A stretch of DNA of 64,000 nt, taken from Aporrectodea caliginosa (Eukaryota > Annelida > Clitellata > Crassiclitellata > Lumbricidae). Every line of letters starts with the position of its first letter. Within the stretch, counting starts at the first letter, position 1. Position numbers and translations under genes: made by a program. Below are positions 46,702 through 58,456 of the stretch, piece by piece. Location of the stretch: assembly GCA_020284085.1 (NCBI GenBank), contig JACEVL010000807.1:230001-294000 (forward strand), written 5' to 3'. Below the pieces are notes generated by a model that saw nothing but the letters and a program-made list of their open reading frames with translations, was not told the DNA's origin and made no database searches.

Positions 46702-49700
46702 ATGCCAACACTCTACAAGATGTCGGACGAGAAGAACAACGAGATTCCAGTCGTGGTCACAGAGGTAGGATAACTAACGAATCATGAAAGAAATTACGCT
46801 TAAAATCGCATCTTTATTTGCAGTAATTTTTAGAATAGCCTACGAGAGATATAAAAAAAACAGTTAATTTAAAAAAATTAAACGATACTTTCACTGCAAG
46901 AAACTATTATAATTGCTGTCTATAATACTTCAATTTGTGAGTGTTAAATTCCGTATTTTGTTACCGTTTCAAAAGTCATAGTCGATTAAGTTTATAAACT
47001 TCAATAAGCTGTTTTCTCAAAAGAGTCAGTACTCCGCTATAATCTGAAAATATTAGTATTATAACTTAACCAAGATGCTCTATAGATTCAAAAATATCAC
47101 AGAACGACTTTAACATCATTTAACCGAGCAACAGAGATGTTTTGTAAGGGTCTAAATGCAGTTGCGAGAACGTAGGCCTATATACGAGTATAACGGGATC
47201 TGCAATGAAGTAGAAATTGACTGGCCATTCATTCCCTTTCACAAATGTTAAATCTTGCTAATTCTAGATGGCGTCATCTCCCGCAAAGCCGCGCAAAACC
47301 AAGAAGTACGTGATCATCGCAGTTAGTGGCATTTTGGCTGCAGCGATCATTCTGGCGGCCATCTTGGTCGGCATGTACATGTTCACCCAAGCGCAGAAGG
47401 ATATCATCCAGGTAAACTTTCACTTGATTTGTCAATTTTATAGCATTAAATTCGAACTTGGTTATTTTAGAATAGCCAATTTGTAGTTTAAAAATTTGTA
47501 GCATAGTTTTAATTTACAGAAAGATTGCTTTTTATAAATTAGCATGCTTGCAAAGGAAGTTTCTCTGATATCTAAATCGTAAATTGTGATACTCTTACGA
47601 TAATAATTTTAAAACTGTCAACAGTACACTCTGAAAATGAGCGAAAACATGAAGCAAGACGTCAGCAGTGACCCGAATGAAAACGTCGTTCAGTACCACA
47701 TCTCAAACCCAGCTCAAGAGACTTGGATCGTCAACGACTTCGGCAAGGTTAGAAAACGTTACTCATTGCTCGTTGCTCACTATCTTAGCGTTAACGCCTA
47801 AACTAATGAATGAACAATTCGACTTTAACCTTCAAATTCATGTTGAAATGTTTAATTTAGGCTTAGCTAACATCGGACCTTCATTTCTCCCGAATATGAC
47901 AATAACATTCCGATACGCTTCAAATTCTGTTTAATAATAGTCTTAAAGGATACCTTTTGCAAACAAGACAGTAATTAAGTATATTCTTTATTAACCAATT
48001 GCCAATCGCGCTTTGGTGTATTATAGACATCTGATAGGACTAAACACGGCTCAAAAGTGTATGACGTTCTAACAATAAATGTTTCGCGCATTAGGCTGAC
48101 GGCAGAGGGGATTATGCGGTCACGGGCACGGGGTCGGAGGCAGCAGTAAGTGGATTTGCTTGGAAGTAGGCCTAGTAGTTGGTGCAGGACGTGGCCCGGG
48201 TCCGTCAAAATTCTAAGAACAGTCTTCACAAGGACCGCATGCGTGAACATGTTTTAATGGTTTGGCGCACTTGTAAACCGCTCAAGACGCATCGGCCAAA
48301 GTAACAAATGGCTGGTAGAATTATAATTATTGCAAACAGCAGATTTGTATAGCGCCACGTCTAAGAGAGTCTCATCAGTGGGGCGACTCAGTTCCTAATA
48401 GGCCTATCACATTGCTTCGCAACCGCAAACTGTTTGAATTGCCCAACATAATATGATCGGAAGACGACCAGTATTTTGTCTGTTAGAGTTCGAGGCAGCA
48501 ATCGCATGGTTTTTCTCGTTTTGCAGGACATGCAAGTAATGAAGATCAAGAGTGATGGCAAGACCAACTGTTTCGTGTCACCGTTGAACAGGACCAACTT
48601 ACTCGATCCTGCAAAGATCACTGGTCCCGAGTCACCAGTAAGTCTAGCTCTCTATCGTTTACTCCAAGCCAGAATAACATGTGCCATCTTTAACTTCAGC
48701 ACGGCGATCTTTTGCCGGGTCTTCCAGCACTTTCAGGAAATTAGATGGGACCCATATGAACTCTATACTGGTTCCATGCGGAAATGTAGGTCCTATATGG
48801 ACTTCGTGTATATATACATGCTGGCCGGGACTTTAGGTCTGATTCTTATGTAGTGTCCTTGATTAAATATTAGACCAACATCTATCTTGGAAAGATCACA
48901 TAGAAGCTATTTCCTCTAAAATAGCTAAGAATGTAGGAATTCTAAAACGAGCTTCATACCTACTGCCACCCCATGTTCGGTTAACCTCTATTACACCCTC
49001 ATCTATCCCTACTTCACTTATTGCAATATAATATGGGCTTCTACTTATAAATCCAATCTACAAAGGCTGACCATTCTGCAAAAACGAGCTATCCGTTGCG
49101 TGGCTGGTGTTCCTTACGGTTCTCATACTAGTCAACTATTCCTAGAATTTAAGTTATTAAAAATTGAACAAATTAGGAAGGCACAGATTGGTGAATTTAT
49201 GTATCGTTACGAGCATAATTTGTTACCAGTAATTTATAGACAACTCTTCGTCCGTGCCTCTGAAATTCATTCTTACTCTACAAAAAATTCTAAATTATAT
49301 CGACAACCTTTTGCTCATACAAACACTCGGTTATTTTCTATCAGATTTGCAGGGGCTAACATTTGGAATAGTATACCGTTATCTATTCGTCAACTACCTG
49401 GTCTGCGTATTTTTAAGAAAAGACTACGCCTTTACCTTATTCATCAAAGTACTTGCATTCTTATTTTCTTTTTTATTGGGTGTGTTAGTTAAGTGTTAGT
49501 TAAGTGTTAGTTAAGTTATGTTAGTAATTTTGTTTAATAATTTAGCCATTTTCTGGTCATCAAAGTTTTCGTGTAATCACAAGAACCGACTGTCATGCAT
49601 TATTTCTGTTCTTCACAATTATTAGGTGGCCCTATTAGCGGGATTCTTCATCCCTTCTGGGTCTCCTCCTTGGTATCCACAACTGATGTAATTTACTGTG

Positions 49701-50814
49701 TTTATTGTGCTATAATTGTACTATGCTGGATCAGGAAATAAACTGATTTGATTTGATTTGATTTGATTTGAAATCTCAGTCGAAGATACTGAAATTCAAA
49801 TAAATAGCAAAATTTTGAATTGTTTGTTTAATATCCTTTAATAATGGTTATGGCAAATTCAGATAGCGCCACTTCAAAAGAAAGGCTCTTCAGAAGCGCT
49901 CTATACAATATCTAAACAATTTGTTCCTGTAGGCTATAGCCTATTTCACAAAAAGTCACTCACTTGCATTCTACTAGCTCATGTTATTAAATAACGCAAA
50001 TGAGTCCATGTGCTAATGTTGAGTTTCTCATGTTTAGGACGTGAACGAAGCCGTATCCCTGACGTACCGTGCATCTGATACTCCGATAAGCGATACTTCC
50101 TTCCTGGGAAAGACTGCCACAGAAACGTGCAAAGGAGTGTCAATTTATTGGCTCTATCCTCACTGCCTGGATAAAGAAATCGGTCTAGACACAAATATGA
50201 CTCGTGAGTATGACCGGATTTTTCTACCACAGAAACAACTAGTAGTAGTCGTGATCATTATATAAATTAATGAAGTAATGAATATGAAATTCGATAATCT
50301 ATTTAATTACTTGTTTTATCCGTAATGTTTTTTATATAATAGTTTAAAATAACGTTATAATACTAGGTCAATCTTAATGAGCTCACAATTTCGAATTAGA
50401 CATTTTATTTGTAAATTTGACGATACTGCCTGAATTCGGATTTTAAAATGTTGTTTTGATAAATCAATTTGAAACTTCAATTAGAGTCTCTGATTTGTAG
50501 AAATGGATCAACCAAAATCAAAACGTCAGACAACGATTGACTACTCCCCATACTATCTCAGAACTGATTCGTACTACTACAGCTACAATACTCGTACCTC
50601 CTACTGGGTCCCATGCTTCACCGGTTGCTGCAGGAAGATCTGCGCCTGTGCTGTCAGCTTTTCTGCCTACCTTTGCGGTGGAAGGATGTACTGCAGCTGG
50701 ATCACCTACACCTGTCCACCTGTACTCTACTCGACACTGTCGGACACCTGTGCCAACGGTCCGAGAGGTCTCATTTGTCCCAATCGCTACCCAACATATC
50801 CACCAACCTGTTAG
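46702..50814 (+). CDS. BRICHOS-domain type II membrane precursor, copy 3
   Basis: Exons: 46702-46764, 47268-47411, 47625-47747, 48527-48637, 50038-50203, 50501-50814; 306 residues; GT-AG throughout. Same architecture as copies 1 and 2. It differs in the released peptide: TSYWVPC for TAYWIPC, YSTLSDTC for YGKLSDTC, and an extra Cys (YLCGGR for YLSGGR, residue 261), giving an odd number (11) of cysteines. That Cys could allow a disulfide-linked dimer or re-pairing (inference). Intron 4 is 1400 nt because it holds a LINE 3' end. Intact frame and splice sites. Confidence 0.88.
48869..49770 (+). mobile_element. 5'-truncated LINE in intron 4 of copy 3
   Basis: 902 bp. Broken frames match an RT C-terminus in order: DHIEAISSKIAKNVGIL-like start, then LLQKRAIRCVAGVPYGSHTS-like, FLEFKLLKIEQIRKAQIGEF, NTRLFSIRFAGANIWNSIPL, FKKRLRLYL. 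A 3' UTR follows, ending AATAAACTGATTTGATTTGA (pentanucleotide tail). AAAT flanks it (48865-48868, 49771-49774). Copy 2 has the empty site (CTTAATTAAATCTCAGTTGA). A few residues of the first two blocks are read across frame breaks, so treat them as approximate. Confidence 0.88.
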
Positions 50815-51106
50815 AACGTCAGAGGACTTGATTTTTATCACTATTTGCGCCGCCTTTAATTTTAATCAGAGGATATCACACTAAATAACGAACTATTTAA
50901 TAATGCATGTGATCTTGCGTGATTCTAATACAAGGAATGTCAACGAGTAGTTTTCTTCCAAATCAGACACTATATAACGTTACTAATACAATGTAGTTGC
51001 TTTATTGTACACTTAGAGGCATATATTTAAACGGAAAAGAATGACATCTTGGAACATTGCTGATTGTACTAATTGTTGAGCTTTTTTAATTTGAATTGGT
51101 TTCAAA

Positions 51107-51112
51107 AATAAA
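51107..51112 (+). terminator. Candidate poly(A) signal of copy 3
   Basis: AATAAA in TTTCAAAAATAAACTGTCAC, about 290 nt after the stop, same conserved block as after copies 1 and 2. Confidence 0.5.
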
Positions 51113-51288
51113 CTGTCACTTTAATCTGCAGTTTGTTTGGGATCTCTTAATTTGCTGCTCATCCTGTACAATATTTTTTAAACGCCTCTAATTAGTGTAG
51201 GCCCTACTATAATTTTTAGATATTAGGCCTATGCTGTTTTTAATAAGCGATTGATAAATAAAATACAGCCCGAAAACAAGTTTTTTAC

Positions 51289-51631
51289 TTTATCCATCTA
51301 GTATCCTATCGAAGCAGTTACCTCTACAAATATATAGTCCGCGTTCATTTTACGACATAGCGTGCGTTTAATCAGGCAGCGCCCGTTTTTGTTGCGGCCA
51401 ATGACAACGCTGCGTATCGGGATTCGATTCGAAAAAGTCCCCGATTCAAAGCTAGGGGGGAGCTGAAATTTTTATAGAATGAAGTGTCTGCGAGGGCGAG
51501 TCTATCTGCCAAGTTTCAGGACGATTGAATGATTGTAAGTGATCCGCAAGATTTGACTTTTTAGCCTGTGGCTCAAACAAACAAACAAACAAACAAACAA
51601 GATTTCCGTAAGTTAAACTAGATGGATAAAA
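51289..51631. mobile_element. Short element with TTTATCCATCTAGT inverted ends
   Basis: TTTATCCATCTAGT on the left matches the complement of ACTAGATGGATAAA on the right. The interior is GC-richer than its surroundings (GATTCGATTCGAAAAAGTCC) and includes (AAAC)n at about 51572-51600. AAAACAAG occurs just outside both ends. Class unknown. Confidence 0.5.
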
Positions 51632-51639
51632 ACAAGATT

Positions 51640-52830
51640 TATTTACATCGGAAAAACAATAGAAAGGCGTCTATGCGTTGGTCATTAAAATTCATAGTAG
51701 GCTAAGTAACGTTTCTTCTTGTTCATCCGAGAGAGTATACAGATGAAAAGTTTTATAACAACCAAAATTTCACCCAAGTGTAAATGGTGAATAAAGTGAA
51801 AATGTAAATAAATCTGTTGCTAAAGTAATACATACTTATATATAGCGCTTCTTCTGGAGTCCTTGAGCAGAAAAAAGACGTTTAGATGGGAATGAATTCT
51901 GAAGGCTGAGTTAAGGGAAGCATGAAGAGTCGGAAGAAGAGAAGGAAAGGGAGGAAGAGGAGGATGAAGGGGAGGAGGAAGGGAAGGATGAAGAGAGGAG
52001 GAGTAGGGGGAGAATAAATAAGGAGAGGAGAAGAAATGCTACATAGAAGGAAGAAGTGCGTTTTTGTTTTGCACAATCGTGTGTTTATTAACTCACACAC
52101 TGAAGTTACGATTACTTTGCAAGGAGCGAACATTACTAACGATAGAACGAAAGTAAGGTTTATATAATTTTGATGATGAGCAATAAAAGGTGTCTAAGCG
52201 TGGCCTTAATTTTTGAAGTAAGAAACGTTTCTTTTCCTCTCGTAACACAGTGTACACATCAAATTACAGTGATCTTGTTTACTGCTAACGTAGGCCTAGT
52301 ACATAAATTCATGTAACGCCTCTACTAGACTCTTGAGTCAAACATCCTCTGGCATCTTTTGAAATAGTCCCCGGGGTCAGTCGCTAAGAAATTAGACTTC
52401 GACTTCTTAATTAATATAGTATGTCTAGTAGTTATCTAAATAATCTGGACTCCCTTGCATGTCATTTGTGTGGCGCTGAGGTATTGCGGAGATTCACATT
52501 ACATTAACTGCACAAACACTATCGATCAACTCAAGGACCATTATACACAGGACTGGAAAGTCCTTATGTAGCGTCGTAGACCGATTTTTGGGGCGATAAT
52601 CGGGGTTCCGGAAAATTTCACATCTTGTTTTCATACCAAACGCATGCAATTAGTTATATTTGTAAAGGCAAATTGACGAATAATTATGTTTGCAATATAT
52701 ACAATTGCCGATGGAGATTTAAAACATCATATTTAACATTAGAAACAAAATTTTAAGTGGGGCGACATCTATGTTTAACAGTGAAAAGTATACATGTAGC
52801 CACATTATTTTTGCGAGTAACCATTCCTGT
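51640..52830. other. Intergenic, no gene seen
   Basis: A purine-rich GGAAGAGGAGGA tract at about 51915-52060 and a fragment of the GCGCTTCT...GAGTCCTTGAG retroposon end near 51843. No supported exon. Confidence 0.5.
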
Positions 52831-52838
52831 AATATAGA

Positions 52839-54555
52839 CAGTGGCGGCGCCAGGGGGGGGCTTAGCCCCCCTAACTGCGGCTCAGCCCCCCCAAACAAAA
52901 AGTGGGAAATCTCTGCCAATGCTTACTTCATAATAAGCCAACTGAACAGTGACCAACGGCAACGAAATCATCAACTATCTCAGGCAGTGAGGCAATTATA
53001 TTACTTGATTATGATGGACAGGGTCACAGACTCACAGTGCCTATTTTAATCTTTATCTTTTTGTTATATTTTTATTTTTCTAGAATTTCCAAGTGTTGCC
53101 ATGGATAATAATTCTTAAGTAAAGTGTTTTCAACTTCATGATGTTGATGTTTTAATGGGTTTGGTGTAGTATTGCATGATGGCTTTATTCCAACATGAAG
53201 TATTTCAGACACAAAAGTGTGATTGGGAATGTAAGTTTGTCATCATGTTGTTTGTACAGGAGGCATAGTTGCAGTTCAAATAAATTCATGTTTGAAAGTT
53301 TTCCTGTAGCAAAATGCTGTAATAACTTGTTAGGGATTTTATGTCGCTTATGTACATTAAATTTGTGCTTTACAAGGAAATAAACATTAGGATTTAACGT
53401 GTTTATTGTATAGTTTTCAATCAATCTAAGTGGAGAATAGTAAAACTTGCAAGAACCTGTTTCAAATCAATGCCCAGTAACAGCTGTAAGGGTCTATGAA
53501 AGAAGTAATTTGGGAACATCTTAAAGATTTTCTTGTGATAGAGCTCAAACTTCTGTACAGTATATTGATTCAATTGTCTGCAGGTTTTGTGTCGGGTATA
53601 GAAGAGGGAAGGGATGGAGGCATAGGCGCAACCACCTTATGGGACCCGTAGGACGCGTCCCCCCCAACTTTCGGGCAGGCTTGGACGGTCCCCCAACTTT
53701 TGAAAATTTTGAGGTAAACAAGAGCCCAAAATGCACTCCATTTGGTATTAAATGCTCAAAATTGCGTCGTCGTCATCTGGGGCTCCGCCCCAGACCCCGT
53801 TGGCGGAGCTTACGACGCTCCCCCGTACCCCCTATAGTCGTTAGGGGCTTCTTGCTTTCCGCAATCGCGGCTGTACGTGCACCTTCCGCACTCGCAATTT
53901 CCCCCACTCAACGTTCTAGTAGGTCCGTCCCCTAATCAAATCGCTGGACCTGGCCGATAGAATACAGGGTAAGGCTAAAGCCGCTAACTGAACTGAGTCT
54001 ATAAGAATTCAGTGCAGGATGTTGCTGTATAATTTCACTCTAAACCTGTAGCCTATTTATCACGCTTTAAAATTCTACTAACTTACTAAGGTTCGCGGTA
54101 GAAGCCTAGGAGGACATTTCAATTTTTACTTCTGAGACTGCGAGTGGTATTCTTCTAAAACCTAAAATCTCAGTTTATACATTATAATAAAGTCATATTT
54201 TCACATATCTAGATGGTTTAGGTACTTTTATATCGAAATCATCGGTGAAAAATTTGAGGTAAATTAGAGCCCAAAATGTACTGCATTTGGCATGAAATGC
54301 TCAAAATTGCCCCGATGGGGAGCTTACGACGCTCCCCCATACCCCCTAGTCGTTAGGGGCTTCTTGCCTTCGGCAATCGCAGCTTCGCGCCTTCGGCGCT
54401 CGCAATCCCCCCTCAGACATTCTAGTAGGTCCCCCAACTTCTGGACCGTGGTTGCGCCTCTGGATGGAGGTACAGGAAGGGGAAAAGATGGAGGGGAGAA
54501 AAGGAAGGGCTTAGGGCTACAGCCCCCCAAACCGGAAATCCTGGCGCCGCCACTG
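52839..54555. mobile_element. hAT-type element carrying a nested insertion
   Basis: Starts CAGTGGCGGCGCCAGG and ends CCTGGCGCCGCCACTG, perfect inverted ends. AATATAGA flanks both sides (52831-52838 and 54556-54563), a perfect 8-bp duplication. 1717 bp in total, of which 53621-54462 is a second element. Frames at 53185-53424 (-) are of unknown origin and show no transposase motif. Confidence 0.87.
53621..54462. mobile_element. Nested element with CAxAGGCGCAACCAC ends
   Basis: Starts CATAGGCGCAACCAC and ends GTGGTTGCGCCTCTG. GATGGAGG flanks both sides (53613-53620 and 54463-54470), a perfect 8-bp duplication, hence hAT-like. An internal block (AGAGCCCAAAATG...TTACGACGCTCCCCC) is present twice (about 53712-53830 and 54260-54350), so a relative may have inserted or duplicated inside. 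Confidence 0.85.
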
Positions 54556-54569
54556 AATATAGATTCCTT

Positions 54570-55310
54570 GCGATCAACTCTAACCAGAACTATAATTTTA
54601 TAAGGACGACATGACTAACCGAAATCAAAGTGACTTCATAGCAAAACCCAGATGGGTATATCGTCAGACATACTACGACTAACTAGGACCAAAGTCTAAC
54701 AGTGGTATAACCATCGATAACCTTTAGGCATCGCATACGCATGACAGACTTGTCCCTGGTCCTTAAACAGCTGCGGCTCAAACCAGTTCACTTTCCATAT
54801 CACAAAGGTAGCGCTCACAGCCGCACAATGCATAGAAAGTGAACCGTACCTCGATTAATTTTTTTCCACAGGTTTACTAACTTCCTAGTTAGTAATTTTT
54901 ATGCCATGTATAGTCAGCTACGAATGGTTACTCTCGAGACCGACTCATGCCTGCAACCCTGGCATTCTCTACAATAAATCATCTATTCAGGAATAAATGC
55001 TAATGATGGGTTCTTACAGTCACCCATAGCGTAAGACTATAAATTTAATAAGTTCTGTGATTATGATGTCTCGTTCTGTCCGCTTGTTTGTCTCTCTTGT
55101 TAGATCCGTCCGTACGTCTGTTTTCATCTGTGCTGTAAACCTGTCAGCGTAGCGAGGGTCTGGAAATTCTTGCAAAACACCTTCTTTTGTACGGAAAACT
55201 ATTGTGAACATATATTGTTTTGAATAATTTAGCTAATTGGGAGACCTATTAGATAATAATATATTAGAAAGATCATAATATTATGACCACTATATCATTA
55301 GGCCTATATA
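54570..55310. other. Intergenic, no gene seen
   Basis: AT-rich, no supported exon; a 63-codon minus-strand frame at 55020-55211 shows no domain. Confidence 0.5.
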
Positions 55311-55318
55311 TATATATA

Positions 55319-55655
55319 GTCCTATTGATTTTGTAATTGTCTTACGATGTTTCTACACCGGAGTGCGGCTCTTCTGCAACCGGTTTAATAAGGAATATAC
55401 TCACTTACTTGCTTACGTTACGCTAACCTCATAGCGGAACAATAGGTATGAAATGCTGGCGATTTAAATTTTCTTGAACTTGGCATTTTATGAGGGCGGG
55501 TCGCCAGGCCTTTCGCTCGCCGTCTTATCTTCACGCTGTCAGTGTAAAAAAAGTAAGTAAGTAAGTATTTTCTTCATTAAACCGGTTGCAGAAGAACCGC
55601 ACTCCGGTGTACAAACATCATAGGACAAAACACAAAATCAATAAAATCAATAGGA
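55319..55655. repeat. Foldback element, arms about 95 bp
   Basis: The arm at 55321-55416 (CCTATTGATTTTG...ACACCGGAGTGCGGCTCTTC...) is the near-complement of 55553-55652 (...GAAGAACCGCACTCCGGTGT...CAATAGG). The spacer is about 135 nt and includes a GTAAGTAAGTAAGT run at the inner edge of the right arm. Probably a foldback MITE. Confidence 0.8.
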
Positions 55656-55765
55656 GTACAACATTCGTCCTATAAATGTTTTCCTCATATTATTGTCGAT
55701 AAGAGTCAAGACCCTATCATGAGACCGTGGGCGAAGGGCATAGGTAGTTGATTTCCTTGGTACAA

Positions 55766-55927
55766 ATAAATAAATAAATAAATAAATCAGTGTACAAATT
55801 CTAGCTGTTTAGGAAAGGTGCAAATGGAACTCAATTCTCTAAATAAATTTCTGCCTTGGCGGGGATTTGAAGCCCCGACCTCTCGATTGACAGTGCAGCA
55901 CGCGAACCACTAGACTATCAAGCCCCT
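55766..55927 (-). mobile_element. tRNA-Asp-like SINE with (TTTA)n tail
   Basis: Minus strand from 55927: GATAGTCTAGTGGTTCGCGT, a CTGTCA anticodon-loop-like stretch and GTCGGGGCTTCAAATCCCCG as T arm, resembling tRNA-Asp. About 70 nt of body follow, then TTTATTTATTTATTTATTTG. The acceptor stem is imperfect and a tail follows, so it is a SINE or tRNA retropseudogene and not a tRNA gene. Confidence 0.65.
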
Positions 55928-56015
55928 CGGTTGTACTGAATGGATAAAAGTGAAAACGCAACATGTCCTCTCTAGGCTTCCGTAAATTGGCCAACGGACT
56001 AAGAAGTAAGTATAC

Positions 56016-56238
56016 TAATAATAATAATCTTTTCTTTATTGAAGCGCCTGACAAACGCGCTGCGATGTACATTTACATGTTATGCAATTGAAACAACAAA
56101 TCTTAACTACTAACGGAACAGACAGCCTGCAATACACGGCGCTAATAGCAGCCTACAAAGCATGTCCGCCCCTACGAGACTCGAACTCGGTACCTCTCGC
56201 TCTCTATGCCAGTGTGTTACCCAATGCGCTATCGGGCA
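56016..56238 (-). mobile_element. SINE family 2
   Basis: Minus strand: head GCCCGATAGCGCATTGGGTA with GAGTTCGAGTCTCGTAGGGGC closing the acceptor-like ends, the GTAGGCTGCTATTAGCGCC body and a CAGGCGCTTCAATAAAGAAA 3' end. It matches 21241-21475 closely. Confidence 0.8.
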
Positions 56239-56239
56239 T

Positions 56240-57715
56240 AAAAGTAACGCTTTGCTAACACTTCACATGTCCATAGACTGCACTAGGAATCTTAGGTAGG
56301 CTCTGGTAATCGTAAAACTGTCTACTTCAGTCCATTTACAAGCGATAACTCCGAAAGTGTAGCGCATAAAAGTTTACCTAAGAATTTATGATGCGCCTAT
56401 CCAGAACCTATCATAGACGACATGGAATAAGTTATAACGTGTCTGCAGTTGTTGAAGGCAATAGCGACCAATGCCTTGTAGGCTTTCAATATGTTGTGGT
56501 ACTACATTTTTAAGATCAATAAAATACCTTTTAAGAATTTATCAGAACGGCAGATCTGAAATGGGAAGACCTAGATACGAGGCTGTTAATAAAATAAGCG
56601 GACTCGCTCTCAAACCGGGCTCAGATCTTCATTTTGAAATCTCTTAACAGCACCTGCCAAACGGTGCAACGCCGTTGAATAAGCTGGTGCCCTGTGCTGA
56701 GCTACAGAGTAGCGCTTTATATTGGAGTTTGCGAGGCATTGAAAGTCATGAAAGCTAGAAAGCGACTATAGGCTCAAGCCCCTTGCAATAAATAAGATGC
56801 TATTCTCGCCACGCTTCGAGTCGCAACAACTCTATCAACAATCACCCGAGCCAAAAAGGGGACTTCCTAGGGCAGCGCTTCCCGAACTTTTCAGTGTCAC
56901 GGACCGGCAGGAATTTTATTCCACTGCAGGAGGACCGGTTCCAAATTTCCTAAATATTTCTCTTTTTCGTTTTCGATCACCTAAATTCCTCAAAATGTAT
57001 TAAAATTGATTATTTAAATGCACCATTTAGCCAATTCTATGACTCTATTGTCCTTTAGATGTTAGCTTAAAAAGTGTTTTATGACTTTTAAAAATATAAT
57101 AGCCATTTCTTCATTCCGAGACAATTTGACCAGTTCTTGATTCACTTTGTGGACCGGCAACTGAGGGCTCGCGGACTGGCAACGGTCCGCGGACCACCAC
57201 CTCTTTGGGAAGCAATGTCCTAGAGCATTGCAGACCTCGATAGGCCTACACTTAAAGTCTAGATAGCGTTGCAACCATGTCTGTCAAAGAACTCCAGCTC
57301 CCAGACGTTTACCTCACGCCGAAACCGATCTAACAAGTCGGCTCTTACGGTATTTATTTTATAAATGCCGATGTGAAGCTGGTCTCATTGCTCGCAGCGA
57401 TTGTTTAAGGCTAAGAACTTTCAGAGCTTCACATTGACCACTGTCTATAAGGAAGGTAATAAAGGGAGTGCGGTGCACTGTGCACCCTACACAGGATCAA
57501 AGAGTTGTCCAAATAAATGGCTAACTTTAAGACAAGACCTATGGCACAACTAAACATTTCTCAATAAGAAATAACGAAGCTCTACAAGTAGTTAGAGCCA
57601 TCGACCATCGCGCCTTTCCCAACTTCTTTCTATAATCTAGCAACCTAATCAGGAGCATGCGGCTCAATCTATTACTCCTAATAGAGGATTTTCACACAAA
57701 ATTGAAGTACCACGT
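56240..57715. other. Intergenic, short repeat only
   Basis: A member of the AATAAGCTGGTGCCCTGTGC repeat lies at 56675-56750. No supported exon on either strand. Confidence 0.5.
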
Positions 57716-57721
57716 CTCAGA

Positions 57722-57860
57722 GAATCCATGCATCCATACATGCATGTATGCATACATCATACATGCTTATCTAAATACGTAAGCAAACATAAATACATAC
57801 ATACATACACTCATACAAACACATAGATACGTAGCCTATATACATATGTATACATACGTA
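57722..57860. repeat. Degenerate (ATAC)n
   Basis: CATACATGCATGTATGCATACA and related units followed by ACATACATACATACACTC. Confidence 0.75.
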
Positions 57861-57884
57861 CATCATAGTTTCTGCTGGTAACTA

Positions 57885-58050
57885 AGAGTCCCTAATTAGT
57901 GGGACTTAGGTCCCTTCGGGTCTCCGCATTGTAACCATTATTGGTGACAACGCCCATTACTGAGCATTAGTTCTGAATTGTGAACATGGAACCACTTGAC
58001 TTATGGAATGTTCAGTCTGACTAATAAACTTATGGTTATGGTTATACATG
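57885..58050 (+). mobile_element. LINE 3' UTR with (TTATGG)n tail
   Basis: TTAGTGGGACTTAGGTCCCTTCGGGTCTCC-type block ending AATAAACTTATGGTTATGGTTAT (57890-58045). Same layout as 7745-7910 and the end of 48869-49770, with a different tail unit. Confidence 0.6.
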
Positions 58051-58275
58051 CATGCATAAAAAATAATACATACTATTCGTGCACCATGATGCGAATAAAG
58101 TCAGGCCAAAAGCTTTGTCAAGCAAAAGTTACTAGGAAGTAAAAGTTACAGTTCCTCATGACTTTTATATATTTTGTGGTTCTTCTTTTGTACGCCATTA
58201 TGCTGACAAAACATAAGCGGTAGTGCATAACATCTTAACTCAGCATCGGGAAATTTCGTATTACAGAAGAAAACG

Positions 58276-58390
58276 GTTTTTCCTATTCTTTGTTGCACCA
58301 AGTACGAATGGCGAAGAAACTTCCTTCTTGAACAGAATAAAAGACCGACTCCGGGCGGCAAAGGACATCGCCAGAACCGATTGATCTACA
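58276..58390 (+). promoter_or_regulatory. Core promoter of copy 4
   Basis: TATA-like AATAAAA at 58336-58342 within AACAGAATAAAAGACCGACT. Identity to copy 2 begins at about GTTTTTCCTATTC (58275) and holds through the 5' UTR, while sequence further upstream is unrelated. Confidence 0.65.
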
Positions 58391-58456
58391 GGTGTTTCCT
58401 CCTGCTGTATGGACAACCGATCTTCTTCAACTGCAGAAAGTCTTGCAAGGAAGTTA

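Noticed and set aside
49100..49492. 130-codon frame in copy 3 intron 4 as an alternative exon or host gene
   Set aside because: It is the decayed C-terminus of a LINE reverse transcriptase inside a precisely bounded insertion.
53185..53424. 79-codon minus-strand frame inside the outer hAT element as a transposase exon
   Set aside because: No hAT dimerisation or catalytic motif visible and an overlapping frame on the other strand; left uncalled.
55854..55927. tRNA-Asp gene on the minus strand
   Set aside because: The arms are recognisable but the acceptor stem does not close and an (AAAT)n-tailed body follows; a SINE head fits better.
56168..56238. tRNA gene on the minus strand
   Set aside because: Same head is found in SINE family 2 at 21241; body and tail follow directly.
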